This document shows, in pieces, positions 7,769-16,447 of a stretch of DNA of 64,000 bases (the stretch's first letter is position 1; each line of letters begins with the position of its first letter). The position numbers were made by a program, and so were the translations under genes. This stretch comes from SIG437 sp045576235 (GTDB lineage Bacteria > Bacillota > Clostridia > UBA1381 > UBA9506): positions 1-64,000 of the forward strand of contig JAZNGA010000007.1 of the NCBI GenBank assembly GCA_045576235.1. The letters run 5' to 3'. The notes beneath the pieces are model-generated. The model ran no database searches, had not been told where the DNA came from, and was given only the letters and a program-made list of their open reading frames with translations.

Positions 7769-9226
7769 TTAGATAGAAGCTGTATAGTTTGGAGATTCTT
7801 TTGTGATATAAATATCATGCGGGTGGCTCTCTTTAAGACCAGCCCCCGTGATTTTGACAAATTTGCCTCTTTCTTTAAGGTCTTTAACGGTCTGTGTTCC
7901 GCAATATCCCATACCTGAACGCAAGCCACCGAGAAGTTGATACACAGTTTCAGCCAAAGCACCTTTGTAAGGTACGCGACCCTCTACTCCTTCCGGGACA
8001 AGCTTTTTCGTGTTTGTCTGGAAATATCTATCTTTTGAACCAACTTCCATAGCGGCAATGGATCCCATTCCGCGATAAACCTTAAAGCGTCTTCCCTGAT
8101 AGATTTCCTCTTCACCCGGGCTTTCGTCACAACCAGCAAAGAGACTACCTATCATAATCACATCAGCACCTGCTGCGATGGCTTTTGTTAAATCTCCGGA
8201 ATATTTGATACCACCGTCTGCAATTACAGGAATACCGTGTTTTTTAGCAACGGAAGCAACATCGCTTATTGCTGTAATCTGAGGAACCCCAATGCCTGCC
8301 ACAACACGCGTTGTGCATATAGATCCGGGGCCGATTCCAACTTTGATTGCATCAGCGCCTGCTTTTATCAGGTCTTCAGCAGCCTCACTTGTGGCAATGT
8401 TTCCAGCAATGAGTGGGGTATTTGGGAAGTTCTCTTTGACAAGCTTAACAGTTTTGATAATGTTTTCACTGTGACCATGAGCAGAATCAAGCACTAAAAG
8501 GTCAACATTTGCATCAATCAGAGCCTTAGCACGCTCCAGAACATCTTTTGTTACGCCGATTGCAGCTCCAACCAAAAGTCTTCCCGTGGAATCTTTTGCA
8601 GAATTCGGATATTTAACGCTTTTTTCTATGTCTTTTATGGTGATGAGACCTTTCAGCCCTCCATTTTTATCAACTATGGGGAGCTTTTCTATTTTATATT
8701 TTCTCAGGATTTCCTGAGCCTCTTCTAAAGTCGTGCCTTCAGGAGCTGTGACAAGGTTTTCTTTTGTCATGACTTCAGAAATCTTGCGGGAGTAGTCCTC
8801 CTCAAAACGAAGGTCTCTGTTTGTGATAATACCTACAATTTTTCCACCTTCACAAACGGGCACGCCTGAAATTTTATATTTTGCCATTAAATCCTCAGCG
8901 TCGCTTAAGAGGTGATTTGGTGATAAATAAAAAGGATCAACAATAACGCCATGCTCGGAACGCTTAACTTTGTCAACCTCAAGAGCCTGACGCTCGATTG
9001 TCATATTTTTATGAATAATACCTATGCCGCCCTCGCGAGCCATAGCAATAGCCAGAGCGGATTCGGTTACAGTATCCATCGCAGCACTCATCAAAGGGAT
9101 ATTCAGTTCTATATCCTTGGTTATATGCGTTTTTAAATTAATCATATCCGGTGTTATGTCAGATTTTTGCGGAACCAACAAAACATCATCAAATGTTATT
9201 CCTTCTACAATTTTTAAATTGCTCAT
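7769..9226 (-). CDS. guaB: Inosine-5'-monophosphate dehydrogenase
   Basis: Oxidises IMP to XMP with NAD, the first committed step of GMP synthesis. 485 residues, full length. The TIM barrel begins with GITFDDVLLVPQ, is interrupted by two CBS domains (about residues 95-215), and has the catalytic cysteine loop GPGSICTTRVVAG and the mobile flap segment with YRGMGS. GGGGGA lies before the ATG. It lies upstream of the topoisomerase gene on the same strand, 62 bases away. No purine riboswitch was recognised in the 270 bases upstream. Confidence 0.97.
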   Translation of the reverse strand: MSNLKIVEGITFDDVLLVPQKSDITPDMINLKTHITKDIELNIPLMSAAMDTVTESALAIAMAREGGIGIIHKNMTIERQALEVDKVKRSEHGVIVDPFYLSPNHLLSDAEDLMAKYKISGVPVCEGGKIVGIITNRDLRFEEDYSRKISEVMTKENLVTAPEGTTLEEAQEILRKYKIEKLPIVDKNGGLKGLITIKDIEKSVKYPNSAKDSTGRLLVGAAIGVTKDVLERAKALIDANVDLLVLDSAHGHSENIIKTVKLVKENFPNTPLIAGNIATSEAAEDLIKAGADAIKVGIGPGSICTTRVVAGIGVPQITAISDVASVAKKHGIPVIADGGIKYSGDLTKAIAAGADVIMIGSLFAGCDESPGEEEIYQGRRFKVYRGMGSIAAMEVGSKDRYFQTNTKKLVPEGVEGRVPYKGALAETVYQLLGGLRSGMGYCGTQTVKDLKERGKFVKITGAGLKESHPHDIYITKESPNYTASI

Positions 9227-9497
9227 CTAAAATCCCCCTAATTTTTGTTCTTATTCGCAATAAAATAAACTTATGCTATTATATCTTATCATTATATCAA
9301 ATAATTTTGTTAAAATCAAGAGGTTTTATAACTGAAAAAACGAGAAAATTTTCTCAAAATCTTTTTATATTTACAAATTGTTCACACCAAAGTCAAAAAA
9401 TTATATTATGATAATAATAAATAGCTCACTAAAATGATTGAATGTGCAAAGAAATGCACTGAAGATGTGTTATTAAAAGGAGAGAGGAGATTAAAAT

Positions 9498-10901
9498 ATG
9501 GATGAGAGAAAAGATTTTTTTGAAAAAGAAGAGTTAAATCACAATTCTTATACTAAAGAGAATGACGATAATAAATTGGAAGGTGAAGAAATTAAAGTTT
9601 GTGAAAGCAAATATACTGTAGGAGACAGAGGCTGGTTTGCTGATGATTTTGAGCAGGGCGTGAGAAATGCCGTTCCGAAAAACAGAGCCATTTCAATTTA
9701 CAGGCCAAAAGAAAAGAAATTCAGGAAATTTCTTAAAAGACCAGTGGTTGCCGCTGTTATAAGTTCGGTTCTGACTTGCTTTTTGTGTTTTATGGTTTTT
9801 TCATTAGCTATACTTCCCGAGCCTAAAGATAATGGTTCGGTTTTGCCGCAGACTCCAAATTCAGAAATTGCAAGACCGATAGTCAGTCAGTCAGGCAATG
9901 GGGGAATAGGAATCCCTGAAGTTTATGACAAAGCTTCCCCTTCTGTCGTGAGCATAATTTGCAAAGGCTCAGGGAATTATATGTCGTCGCAGACGATGAG
10001 CTCGGGATCAGGCATTATAATAAGAAATGATGGTTATATTGTAACGAACAATCATGTGATAGAAGGAGCGTCAACTATCACTGTTACAACTATTGCAGGT
10101 CAGACATTTGATGCAAAACTCATAGGGGCTGATTCAAGAACTGATTTAGCCGTTTTAAAGGTTGAGCCGGACTCCGACTTAGCCTATGCAGAGATGGGAG
10201 ATTCTTCTCAGATAAGGGTTGGAGAGCTTGCAATTGCAATAGGTAATCCGTTAAGAGAGGAGCTTGCAGGAACGCTGACGGTCGGATATATAAGCGCAAT
10301 CAACAGAACAATGGTAATAGACGGCAAACAGCTTACGATGATTCAGACTGATGCAGCAATTAATCCCGGAAATTCGGGAGGCGCTCTCTTAAACGACAGA
10401 GGACAGCTCATTGGAATAAACACAGCAAAATCCACGGGGTATGATGTTGAGGGCCTTGGATTTGCTATTCCTATCAATGAGGCAAAGCCTATCATAGAAG
10501 CGATTATTAAAAACGGATATGTAACAGGCAGACCGCTTGTTGGAATTGTTGGAAGAACAATAACTGAAGCAGCTGCAAAAGCAAACAATCTGCCGGTTGG
10601 AGTCTATGTAGTTGAGGTTTCTGAATATGGTGCTGCCGAGCGTGCCGGAATTCGCGCAGGAGATGTGATAACTCATTGTGCAGGAAAAGAAGTAACTACA
10701 ATTGATGCAATAAACGAAATTAAGGATAAGCATAAGCCCGGAGATTCTCTTTCATTCAGAATTGTAAGAGATGGCAAAAAAACAGACATTGATGTAATAT
10801 TGCAGGAGGAAAAACCAACTGCTGAGAAGGAGACCAAGGAACAGGAGAAAGAATATGAATATCAGATTCCTTCAGACTTCTTCCCGTGGTTTGGATGGTG
10901 A
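9498..10901 (+). CDS. HtrA/DegP-family membrane-anchored serine protease
   Basis: Envelope quality-control protease. 467 residues: a charged cytoplasmic N-terminus of about 75 residues, one membrane segment (VVAAVISSVLTCFLCFMVFS), then a trypsin-like domain with the catalytic triad H near 186 (NNHVIEG), D near 215 (RTDLAVLK) and S near 293 (NPGNSGGAL), then one PDZ domain with GVYVVEVSEYGAAERAGIRAGDVI-type features. The acidic, lysine-rich tail ends in a hydrophobic FFPWFGW. Strong AAAGGAG upstream and a perfect terminator downstream make it a single-gene unit. Confidence 0.95.
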   Translation: MDERKDFFEKEELNHNSYTKENDDNKLEGEEIKVCESKYTVGDRGWFADDFEQGVRNAVPKNRAISIYRPKEKKFRKFLKRPVVAAVISSVLTCFLCFMVFSLAILPEPKDNGSVLPQTPNSEIARPIVSQSGNGGIGIPEVYDKASPSVVSIICKGSGNYMSSQTMSSGSGIIIRNDGYIVTNNHVIEGASTITVTTIAGQTFDAKLIGADSRTDLAVLKVEPDSDLAYAEMGDSSQIRVGELAIAIGNPLREELAGTLTVGYISAINRTMVIDGKQLTMIQTDAAINPGNSGGALLNDRGQLIGINTAKSTGYDVEGLGFAIPINEAKPIIEAIIKNGYVTGRPLVGIVGRTITEAAAKANNLPVGVYVVEVSEYGAAERAGIRAGDVITHCAGKEVTTIDAINEIKDKHKPGDSLSFRIVRDGKKTDIDVILQEEKPTAEKETKEQEKEYEYQIPSDFFPWFGW

Positions 10902-10907
10902 TGAGAT

Positions 10908-10938
10908 AAAAAACCCGCAGAAGCTTCTGCGGGTTTTT
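10908..10938 (+). terminator. Bidirectional terminator after htrA
   Basis: Near-perfect palindrome: AAAAACCCGCAGAAG pairs with CTTCTGCGGGTTTTT. Strong stem with T run on both strands. Confidence 0.95.
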
Positions 10939-10952
10939 CCATCAAAAAAGAC

Positions 10953-10981
10953 TTTACCTTTTTGAAAGAAAGTAGTATAAT
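10953..10981 (+). promoter_or_regulatory. SigA-type promoter of rodA/ftsW
   Basis: TTTACC, 17-base spacer, TATAAT. It lies between the htrA terminator and the rodA start, with a predicted leader of about 24 bases. Confidence 0.6.
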
Positions 10982-11011
10982 GTTATCAAAGGGAAAATGG
11001 TGGAGGAAAAA

Positions 11012-12142
11012 ATGGCAGAGAAAAAGACTCGTTTTTTGCTATTAAAAAATCTTGATGTTTTTTTAATAGTTGTTGTATATATTCTGGCTATATGCGGATT
11101 GGTTGCCATCTATTCTGCAACGCGAAGCAGCGACTCGGGCACAAGACAGATGATTGTTCAGTCTGCGGCGCTTGTTTTAGGCACTGTTATGATGCTTTTG
11201 ATTTCAAGAATAGATTATGACATATATCCTGCATTTGTAAAGTTAATATATGCAGCCAGTATTGCAATTCTATTATTTGTTCTGATTTTTGGAGAGGGAA
11301 AAGAAGAGACCGGAGCAAACAGCTGGATAAGCCTCGGCTTCATCAGCGTTCAACCATCTGAATTTGTTAAACTGGCATTTGCGATTACATTTTCAATTCA
11401 TCTTGATTCGGTTAAAGGCAACATAAACAGGTTTTCCGTTCTTTTGAAGCTGTTTTTACATTTTGCTGTCATTGCAGCTTTGGTTATTTTGCAGAATGAC
11501 ACAGGAACGACGCTTGTTTTTGCTTTTATGTTTTTCGTTATGCTTTTTGTGGGAGGTCTTTCCTTTAAATATATTGTTGCAGCTTTTACAGGTCTGGCGG
11601 TCTTGGTGCCTGTTGCGTGGTTTGGATTTATGAAACCATATCAAAAGGAAAGAATACTTGTTTTTCTTAATCCTGAAAGAGACGCATCAGGCTATGGTTA
11701 TCAGGTGTCTCAATCAAAGATTGCAATTGGTTCGGGAGAATTTGTCGGAAGAGGCTATCTTTCAGGTCCGCAAAATCAATTTGGTCTTCTCCCTGAAAAG
11801 GACACGGATTTCATTTTTGGCGCTTTAGCGGAAGAGCTGGGTTTTCTGGGAGCAACATTTATCGTCTTTTTACTCACCTTGCTCGTCATAAGGTGCTTCC
11901 ACGCTTCTGTGAAAGCAAAAGACGACAGAGGGAGATTTCTTTGCGCCGGCTTAGCCGCAATGTTTATGTTCCATATCGTTGAAAACATATTGATGTGTAT
12001 GGGACTTTTACCTGTGACAGGAATACCTCTCCCGTTTTTAAGCTATGGTGGTTCGTCACTTATGACAAATTTTATGGCAATAGGGCTGGTGTTGTCTGTT
12101 TGGTCGCGCAGGAGAGTTGTGAAATTTGAGATAAAATATTAA
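11012..12142 (+). CDS. RodA/FtsW/SpoVE-family peptidoglycan polymerase
   Basis: SEDS glycosyltransferase that polymerises lipid II in cell-wall synthesis. 376 residues with about ten membrane segments, the family motifs GANSWISLGFISVQPSE and NDTGTTLVF, the large extracellular loop with the GSGEFVGRGYLSGPQ region and the C-terminal PLPFLSYGGSSLM signature. The order fits RodA better than FtsW, but no MreBCD or PBP2 gene is next to it. ATG 11012 is preferred over ATG 10997 because TGGAGG lies five bases upstream of it. Confidence 0.93.
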   Translation: MAEKKTRFLLLKNLDVFLIVVVYILAICGLVAIYSATRSSDSGTRQMIVQSAALVLGTVMMLLISRIDYDIYPAFVKLIYAASIAILLFVLIFGEGKEETGANSWISLGFISVQPSEFVKLAFAITFSIHLDSVKGNINRFSVLLKLFLHFAVIAALVILQNDTGTTLVFAFMFFVMLFVGGLSFKYIVAAFTGLAVLVPVAWFGFMKPYQKERILVFLNPERDASGYGYQVSQSKIAIGSGEFVGRGYLSGPQNQFGLLPEKDTDFIFGALAEELGFLGATFIVFLLTLLVIRCFHASVKAKDDRGRFLCAGLAAMFMFHIVENILMCMGLLPVTGIPLPFLSYGGSSLMTNFMAIGLVLSVWSRRRVVKFEIKY

Positions 12143-12333
12143 CACTGTGCAAGATGCACAAAAAACGCTTTTTTGTTTTGTTAAAACTCTACTAAAAACA
12201 AAAAAACAACAAAAATTTAAAAAAAGGGGTAGCATTTTAAAAATTTTTATGGTAAAATCAATTTTGTATAGAACTTGATTTTTGTTATTAATTTACAGAT
12301 AACAAGAGGAAAATACATTGCTTGGAGGGAAAT

Positions 12334-13509
12334 ATGAACAAAATAATTAAAAGAACATTTGCTCTTTTAATTTCAGTTATTCTTTTGATATCTGCGTTAA
12401 GTTGTGTTGTTTTTGCAGAGGAAGCGATAGCTGAAGAAAAGATGCAAAGGGCAGAATTTGTTATATCAGAGCCTAATGAGAACGGATATGCAACAGCCTC
12501 GCTGATGATATACGATTCAAAATTTATCGGGGCTCAGTTTGGTTTCTCTTTTGATAATTCTGTTTTGCAGCTTGTTGATAAGGAAACAAAAGAAGCAAGT
12601 GAAGATTTTGAAAAGGTTGCAACGCTTTATGATTATGAGACGGAAGACAACACATATGAATTTAAAGCTGTTGCCTGTAAAGCGTCAAACGAAGAAGAAC
12701 TTCTGAGGATGGCTGCGTATAGTATGCAAGCTGCCACTTCGAGCGAAGATGGCGGAATTGCAATAGGAGAAGAGGGATTTAAGCTTTTTGAAATTTCTGT
12801 GCAATTCCTGAAAAAAGAAGACCCGAATTTTGAAGTGCTTGACACTCAGGATAAAATATATCCTAAGGATGTCTTCGTTGGAGATGGAAAGAGTCAAAAA
12901 GCAACCTCGATGAAGTTTGTTCTTCCTGAAAGCTTTAATGTAAAGAAGGAAGCTGTGATTTATGAGCCTGTTGCTCCGGAACTTCCACTCAAGACTTTAA
13001 GAAAAGAAAGACTTGTTGACACGCTTATTTTAAACATTGGAAATTATGCTGCAGTCGACGATGGTTATTTAAAGGCTATTGATGTAGCGAATAAAAATGT
13101 TGTTCCGTTCATTGAAGGAGACAGAACATATCTTCCTTTGAGATTTGTTGGTGAGGCTTTTGGGGCTGAAGTTAACTGGAATCCTGAAAATCAGGAAATC
13201 AAGGTCTCAATTGGCGAGACTGAAGTTGTGATGAACATTGGCAAGACGGAATATTCTGTAAATGGAGATAAAAAGGAGATGGATGTTGCGCCATTTATTA
13301 AAGAAGATCGCACATTCATTCCCGTGAGATATATCAGTGAAGCTTTGGGGAAAGCTGTTTATTGGGACGCATCATTAAAGCTCGTCATTGTAACCGCTGA
13401 AGAAAATCCGTGGGACCCTGAAGGTAAAGCAGAAAAGGATATCCTTCCTGACGCACTCTTGCTCTTGTCAGACATCGTCAGAGATATGATGCTTACCGAG
13501 GCACAATAA
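12334..13509 (+). CDS. Secreted protein: cohesin-like domain plus copper-amine-oxidase-type stalk domain
   Basis: 391 residues with a clear signal peptide (MNKIIKRTF then a hydrophobic stretch, likely cleavage near VFAEEA). Residues about 35-200 look like a cohesin-type beta sandwich: SLMIYDSKFIGAQFGFSFD and NSVLQLVD resemble the cohesin core strands. Residues about 235-355 form the copper-amine-oxidase-like N-terminal domain found in many clostridial wall proteins, with the doubled motifs EGDRTYLPLRFVGEAFGAEV and KEDRTFIPVRYISEALGKAV. No SLH, LPXTG or lipobox was seen, so how it attaches to the wall is unknown. ATG 12334 has GGAGGG five bases upstream. The next gene ends in dockerin-like repeats, so the two may form an extracellular complex; this is inference. 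Confidence 0.75.
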   Translation: MNKIIKRTFALLISVILLISALSCVVFAEEAIAEEKMQRAEFVISEPNENGYATASLMIYDSKFIGAQFGFSFDNSVLQLVDKETKEASEDFEKVATLYDYETEDNTYEFKAVACKASNEEELLRMAAYSMQAATSSEDGGIAIGEEGFKLFEISVQFLKKEDPNFEVLDTQDKIYPKDVFVGDGKSQKATSMKFVLPESFNVKKEAVIYEPVAPELPLKTLRKERLVDTLILNIGNYAAVDDGYLKAIDVANKNVVPFIEGDRTYLPLRFVGEAFGAEVNWNPENQEIKVSIGETEVVMNIGKTEYSVNGDKKEMDVAPFIKEDRTFIPVRYISEALGKAVYWDASLKLVIVTAEENPWDPEGKAEKDILPDALLLLSDIVRDMMLTEAQ

Positions 13510-13574
13510 TTATTTAAGTTTATATTAAAAATTTAATAAATTTTATTTTTAAAAAGTGAAAGGGGAAAAGAAAA

Positions 13575-14396
13575 ATGAAAAAAATCGTAAGTGTAGTTGT
13601 TGTATGTATGATGCTTCTTACAATGTCAGTTTCAGTTTTTGCTGACACAGTGGCTCCAACAACAGTTGCAGACACAGTTAACGGAGGCTGGACAACAGCC
13701 GGAACAAATGCAGATTATGCTGGAAAAATGATGACAATCCTTGTTTATGAGCAGGGGCAGACACCGAGCGTTGATTCAATTCAGTATATCGACCAGACAG
13801 TTGCAGACAGCGCGACAGGTGCTTACGCATTTACAGGATATCTTCCGATTGATGATCCTGTTTATGGGTCTCCATATGTTGTTAAAGTTGGTGGTCAGGG
13901 CATCACTCCTGTTTTAGATGCAGGATCAATTCCTGTAGTTGAAACAGCGACTATTTCAGGAACAGTTGCTTTTTCAGGAACTGCAACAGGTGCTACAATC
14001 ACTCTTAAACCGGTAGAAGGTGAAGGTGAAGAAACTGTTATAACAACTGAAACAAATGGGGCATTTGAAGAGACTGTTGACAAGGGAACTTATACATTAG
14101 TAGTAAGCAAAGCTGGTCACACAACATATACTTATAACGGTTTTGAAGTTTCAGGAGATGTTACAGATTTAGCATATGAGATTTATGGTGGAGACTGCGA
14201 TAAGACTACAAAAATTGCTTTGGCTGACCTTTTAATAGTCTTAGGAAATTTAAGAGCATCTACTGAGGGAGATGTAGCAGAAGAAGTTGTTCTTTCTGAC
14301 ATTAACGAGAGTACAACAGTTGAAATGGCTGACTTGCTTATAGTTCTTGGCAATCTTACAAGAGGTAATGTCGTAGAACCAACACCTGCAGAATAA
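13575..14396 (+). CDS. Secreted protein with carboxypeptidase-regulatory-like domain and C-terminal dockerin-like repeats
   Basis: 273 residues. Signal peptide at 1-23. Residues about 125-203 form a carboxypeptidase-regulatory-like beta sandwich (ATISGTVAFSGTATGATI, GAFEETVDKGTYTLVV, SKAGHTTY). Residues 207-226 and 242-261 are duplicated and share ADLLIVLGNL; before it come D207/D209/T211/D218 and D242/N244/S246/D253, the spacing of dockerin calcium loops (D-x-N/D-x-S/T-...-D). The calcium positions are partly degenerate. The middle region (24-125) was not recognised. The gene lies 65 bases after the cohesin-like gene. Low charge and many Thr/Ala/Val residues fit an exported protein. Confidence 0.72.
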   Translation: MKKIVSVVVVCMMLLTMSVSVFADTVAPTTVADTVNGGWTTAGTNADYAGKMMTILVYEQGQTPSVDSIQYIDQTVADSATGAYAFTGYLPIDDPVYGSPYVVKVGGQGITPVLDAGSIPVVETATISGTVAFSGTATGATITLKPVEGEGEETVITTETNGAFEETVDKGTYTLVVSKAGHTTYTYNGFEVSGDVTDLAYEIYGGDCDKTTKIALADLLIVLGNLRASTEGDVAEEVVLSDINESTTVEMADLLIVLGNLTRGNVVEPTPAE

Positions 14397-14412
14397 TTTA
14401 ACTTAAAAAATT

Positions 14413-14450
14413 ATAGACTCCCATACTTGGGTGTGGGAGTCTATTTTTTA
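14413..14450 (+). terminator. Terminator of the cohesin/dockerin-like gene pair
   Basis: ATAGACTCCCATAC pairs with GTGTGGGAGTCTAT, followed by six T. A tiny GCCC-GAAA-GGGC hairpin with TTTATTTTTT follows at 14487-14509 and may be a second weak terminator. Confidence 0.92.
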
Positions 14451-14561
14451 ATTCAGTAGAACTATTAAATTTATGCAAATTGGTGGCCCGAAAGGGCTTT
14501 ATTTTTTCTGCGAGACTATGGAAAGAATTGAGTTGAAAAATTAAATTTTGAGGATATGAGT

Positions 14562-15917
14562 ATGAATATTCTGAAAATGATAAAAGAACACAATGAGAAG
14601 GAAAAAGTTTCTTTTCATATGCCGGGACATAAAAAAGTAAAAGGTTTTATGAAGCCGCAGATTAAAAGCGGATTGTGGGAGCTCGACACGACGGAACTAT
14701 CTGACACAGACTGTCTGGAAAACCCTGTTGATGGCATAAAAAGGGCTGAAGAAAAAGCTGCTAAAGCCTATGGTGCAGAACATTCATTTTTTTTGGTTAA
14801 TGGTGCAACAAGCGGGATTCTCAGTATGTTCAAAGTTGCTTTTAAAGATGGAGACAAGGTTATAGTTTCGCGCGACTGCCACAAGAGCGTTATTAATGCG
14901 ATGGAGCTTAGCGGCGTGAGCCCTGTTTTTTTAAACCCACTGATTCATGAAAAAGGGTTTAGCGGTGGTGTGAGCGTTGAGGATATAAGAAAAGCAATAG
15001 AAAATCACTCGGACGCAAAAGGAGTCTTTTTGACATCGCCGACATATTTTGGAATTGTGAGCGACATAGAAGCGATAGCAAAAGTGGCGCATGAAAACGG
15101 TATGTTATTGTTGTGTGATGAAGCCCATGGTGCGCACTTTCCTTTCTCGGAATGTTTTCCGGAAAGTGCGGTATCTTTGGGGGCAGATATGTCTGTTGTG
15201 AGCCTTCACAAGTCTATGCCGTGTCCTAACCAGACGGCAATTTTAAATTTGGGAAAATGTTCTGTTTCAGCAGAGAATGTGAAAGCGGCGGTTAACATGT
15301 TTCAGACAACAAGCCCGTCTTATATATTTCTTTCTATGATAGAACAAGCAATAGACATCGGCAAAACTAAAGGAGAAGAGCTCACAGAGAGATTTATGAG
15401 AAATGTGGTGAAAAACGAACACATATATTCCTTTAGCGATCCTTTTAAGCTGATTCTTGACTTTAGTAGTAAAGGCTATACCGGATATGAAGTGAGCAGT
15501 ATCTTTGAGAAAAAATTTGGAATATATGCAGAAATGGCGATTGAAGCTTGCGTGCTTTTAATGGCATCCTGGTCAAACAACAAAAAGGACTTTGCAATTC
15601 TTAAAAAGGCTATAGAATATGTTGACTCCTTGCCCAGGAAAAAACCGATTGACCCAAAGGAGATGATATGCTCTGAAAATGTTTTAGCTATGACTCCAAG
15701 AGAGGTTTTTAATGCAGCAAAGGAAAAGGTGCCGCTTAATATGTCTGTCGGCAGAATTGCGGCTAAAGAAGTGACAATATTTCCGCCATGTATTCCTGTT
15801 TTTATGCCGGGCGAAGTTATAAAAAAAGAACATATTGAAAAAATAGAAAATGCGATGGATTTAAGTCTTGTGACTACAGGAATAGAAGATGGGTTAATTT
15901 TAGTAATAAAAAAATAA
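14562..15917 (+). CDS. Orn/Lys/Arg decarboxylase family, PLP-dependent
   Basis: Fold-type I PLP enzyme related to arginine/lysine/ornithine decarboxylases (polyamine synthesis or acid resistance); the substrate cannot be read from sequence. 451 residues, the short Gram-positive type. N-terminal FHMPGHKK, the GATSGILSM cofactor-contact segment, DEAHGAHFPF (aspartate to the PLP ring) and the Schiff-base lysine in SLHKSMPCPNQT, then the Orn/Lys/Arg C-terminal domain with PPCIPVFMPGE. ATG 14562 is preferred to 14556 because TGAGGA lies seven bases before it. It is followed 37 bases later by the ComEA-like gene. Confidence 0.92.
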   Translation: MNILKMIKEHNEKEKVSFHMPGHKKVKGFMKPQIKSGLWELDTTELSDTDCLENPVDGIKRAEEKAAKAYGAEHSFFLVNGATSGILSMFKVAFKDGDKVIVSRDCHKSVINAMELSGVSPVFLNPLIHEKGFSGGVSVEDIRKAIENHSDAKGVFLTSPTYFGIVSDIEAIAKVAHENGMLLLCDEAHGAHFPFSECFPESAVSLGADMSVVSLHKSMPCPNQTAILNLGKCSVSAENVKAAVNMFQTTSPSYIFLSMIEQAIDIGKTKGEELTERFMRNVVKNEHIYSFSDPFKLILDFSSKGYTGYEVSSIFEKKFGIYAEMAIEACVLLMASWSNNKKDFAILKKAIEYVDSLPRKKPIDPKEMICSENVLAMTPREVFNAAKEKVPLNMSVGRIAAKEVTIFPPCIPVFMPGEVIKKEHIEKIENAMDLSLVTTGIEDGLILVIKK

Positions 15918-15954
15918 AATCTGATGCAAACAGACGGGGGGATGCTTGTATAAG

Positions 15955-16353
15955 ATGGAAGAAAAGCTAAAATCATTTACAATTATAATTTCAATTTGTA
16001 TTTCATTTTTGGCAGGGGTTCTTTTCTGTGATTTTTTAACAGAGCCTAAAATGCTGGTGAAAATGTCAGGTGGAGAGCTTTATTATGATGAATCAGGCGA
16101 GGGAAGAAAAGAGGCTGTAGAGCAAACTTCTATTGAAAAAATAGAAATAAACGAAAGAGCATATCTCATAAACCTGAACACAGCGTCTAAATCCGAACTT
16201 ATGGATTTACCGTTAATTGGTGAGAAAACTGCTGAAAAGATAATTAATTATCGGGAGAAAAACAGTTTTGCAAGCATTAATGACATTATGGAAGTTGAAG
16301 GAATAGGCGAAAAAACTTTCTTAAAAATTAAAGAATATATTTGTGTTGAATAA
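15955..16353 (+). CDS. ComEA-like helix-hairpin-helix DNA-binding protein
   Basis: About 132 residues: N-terminal membrane anchor (FTIIISICISFLAGVLF), short linker, and a C-terminal double helix-hairpin-helix with LINLNTASKSELMDLPLIG and IMEVEGIGEKTFLKIK. This matches the DNA-binding part of ComEA, the surface DNA receptor of natural transformation. The SLBB domain usual in full-length ComEA is absent and comEC is not adjacent. The start is uncertain: a G-rich site at 15936-15941 serves either TTG 15946 or ATG 15955; ATG is given. Confidence 0.85.
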   Translation: MEEKLKSFTIIISICISFLAGVLFCDFLTEPKMLVKMSGGELYYDESGEGRKEAVEQTSIEKIEINERAYLINLNTASKSELMDLPLIGEKTAEKIINYREKNSFASINDIMEVEGIGEKTFLKIKEYICVE

Positions 16354-16447
16354 AATTTAGATGAAGTTTAATAAAATACTAAAAAGGCTATTGTTTATTA
16401 AGAAGTTATATAAAAATGTCTTGTTTTCATAAAAAGGGGAAGGCAAT

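Noticed and set aside
9227..9497. Purine riboswitch before guaB
   Set aside because: No conserved purine-aptamer loops or paired stems could be found on the minus strand of this AT-rich intergenic region.
12143..12333. A gene or structured RNA between rodA and the cohesin-like gene
   Set aside because: The 190 bases are A/T runs with one five-base-pair hairpin (12146-12160); nothing else could be supported.
15476..15976. 166-codon minus-strand frame opposite the Orn/Lys/Arg decarboxylase
   Set aside because: Shadow of the decarboxylase; no start signal and no domain.
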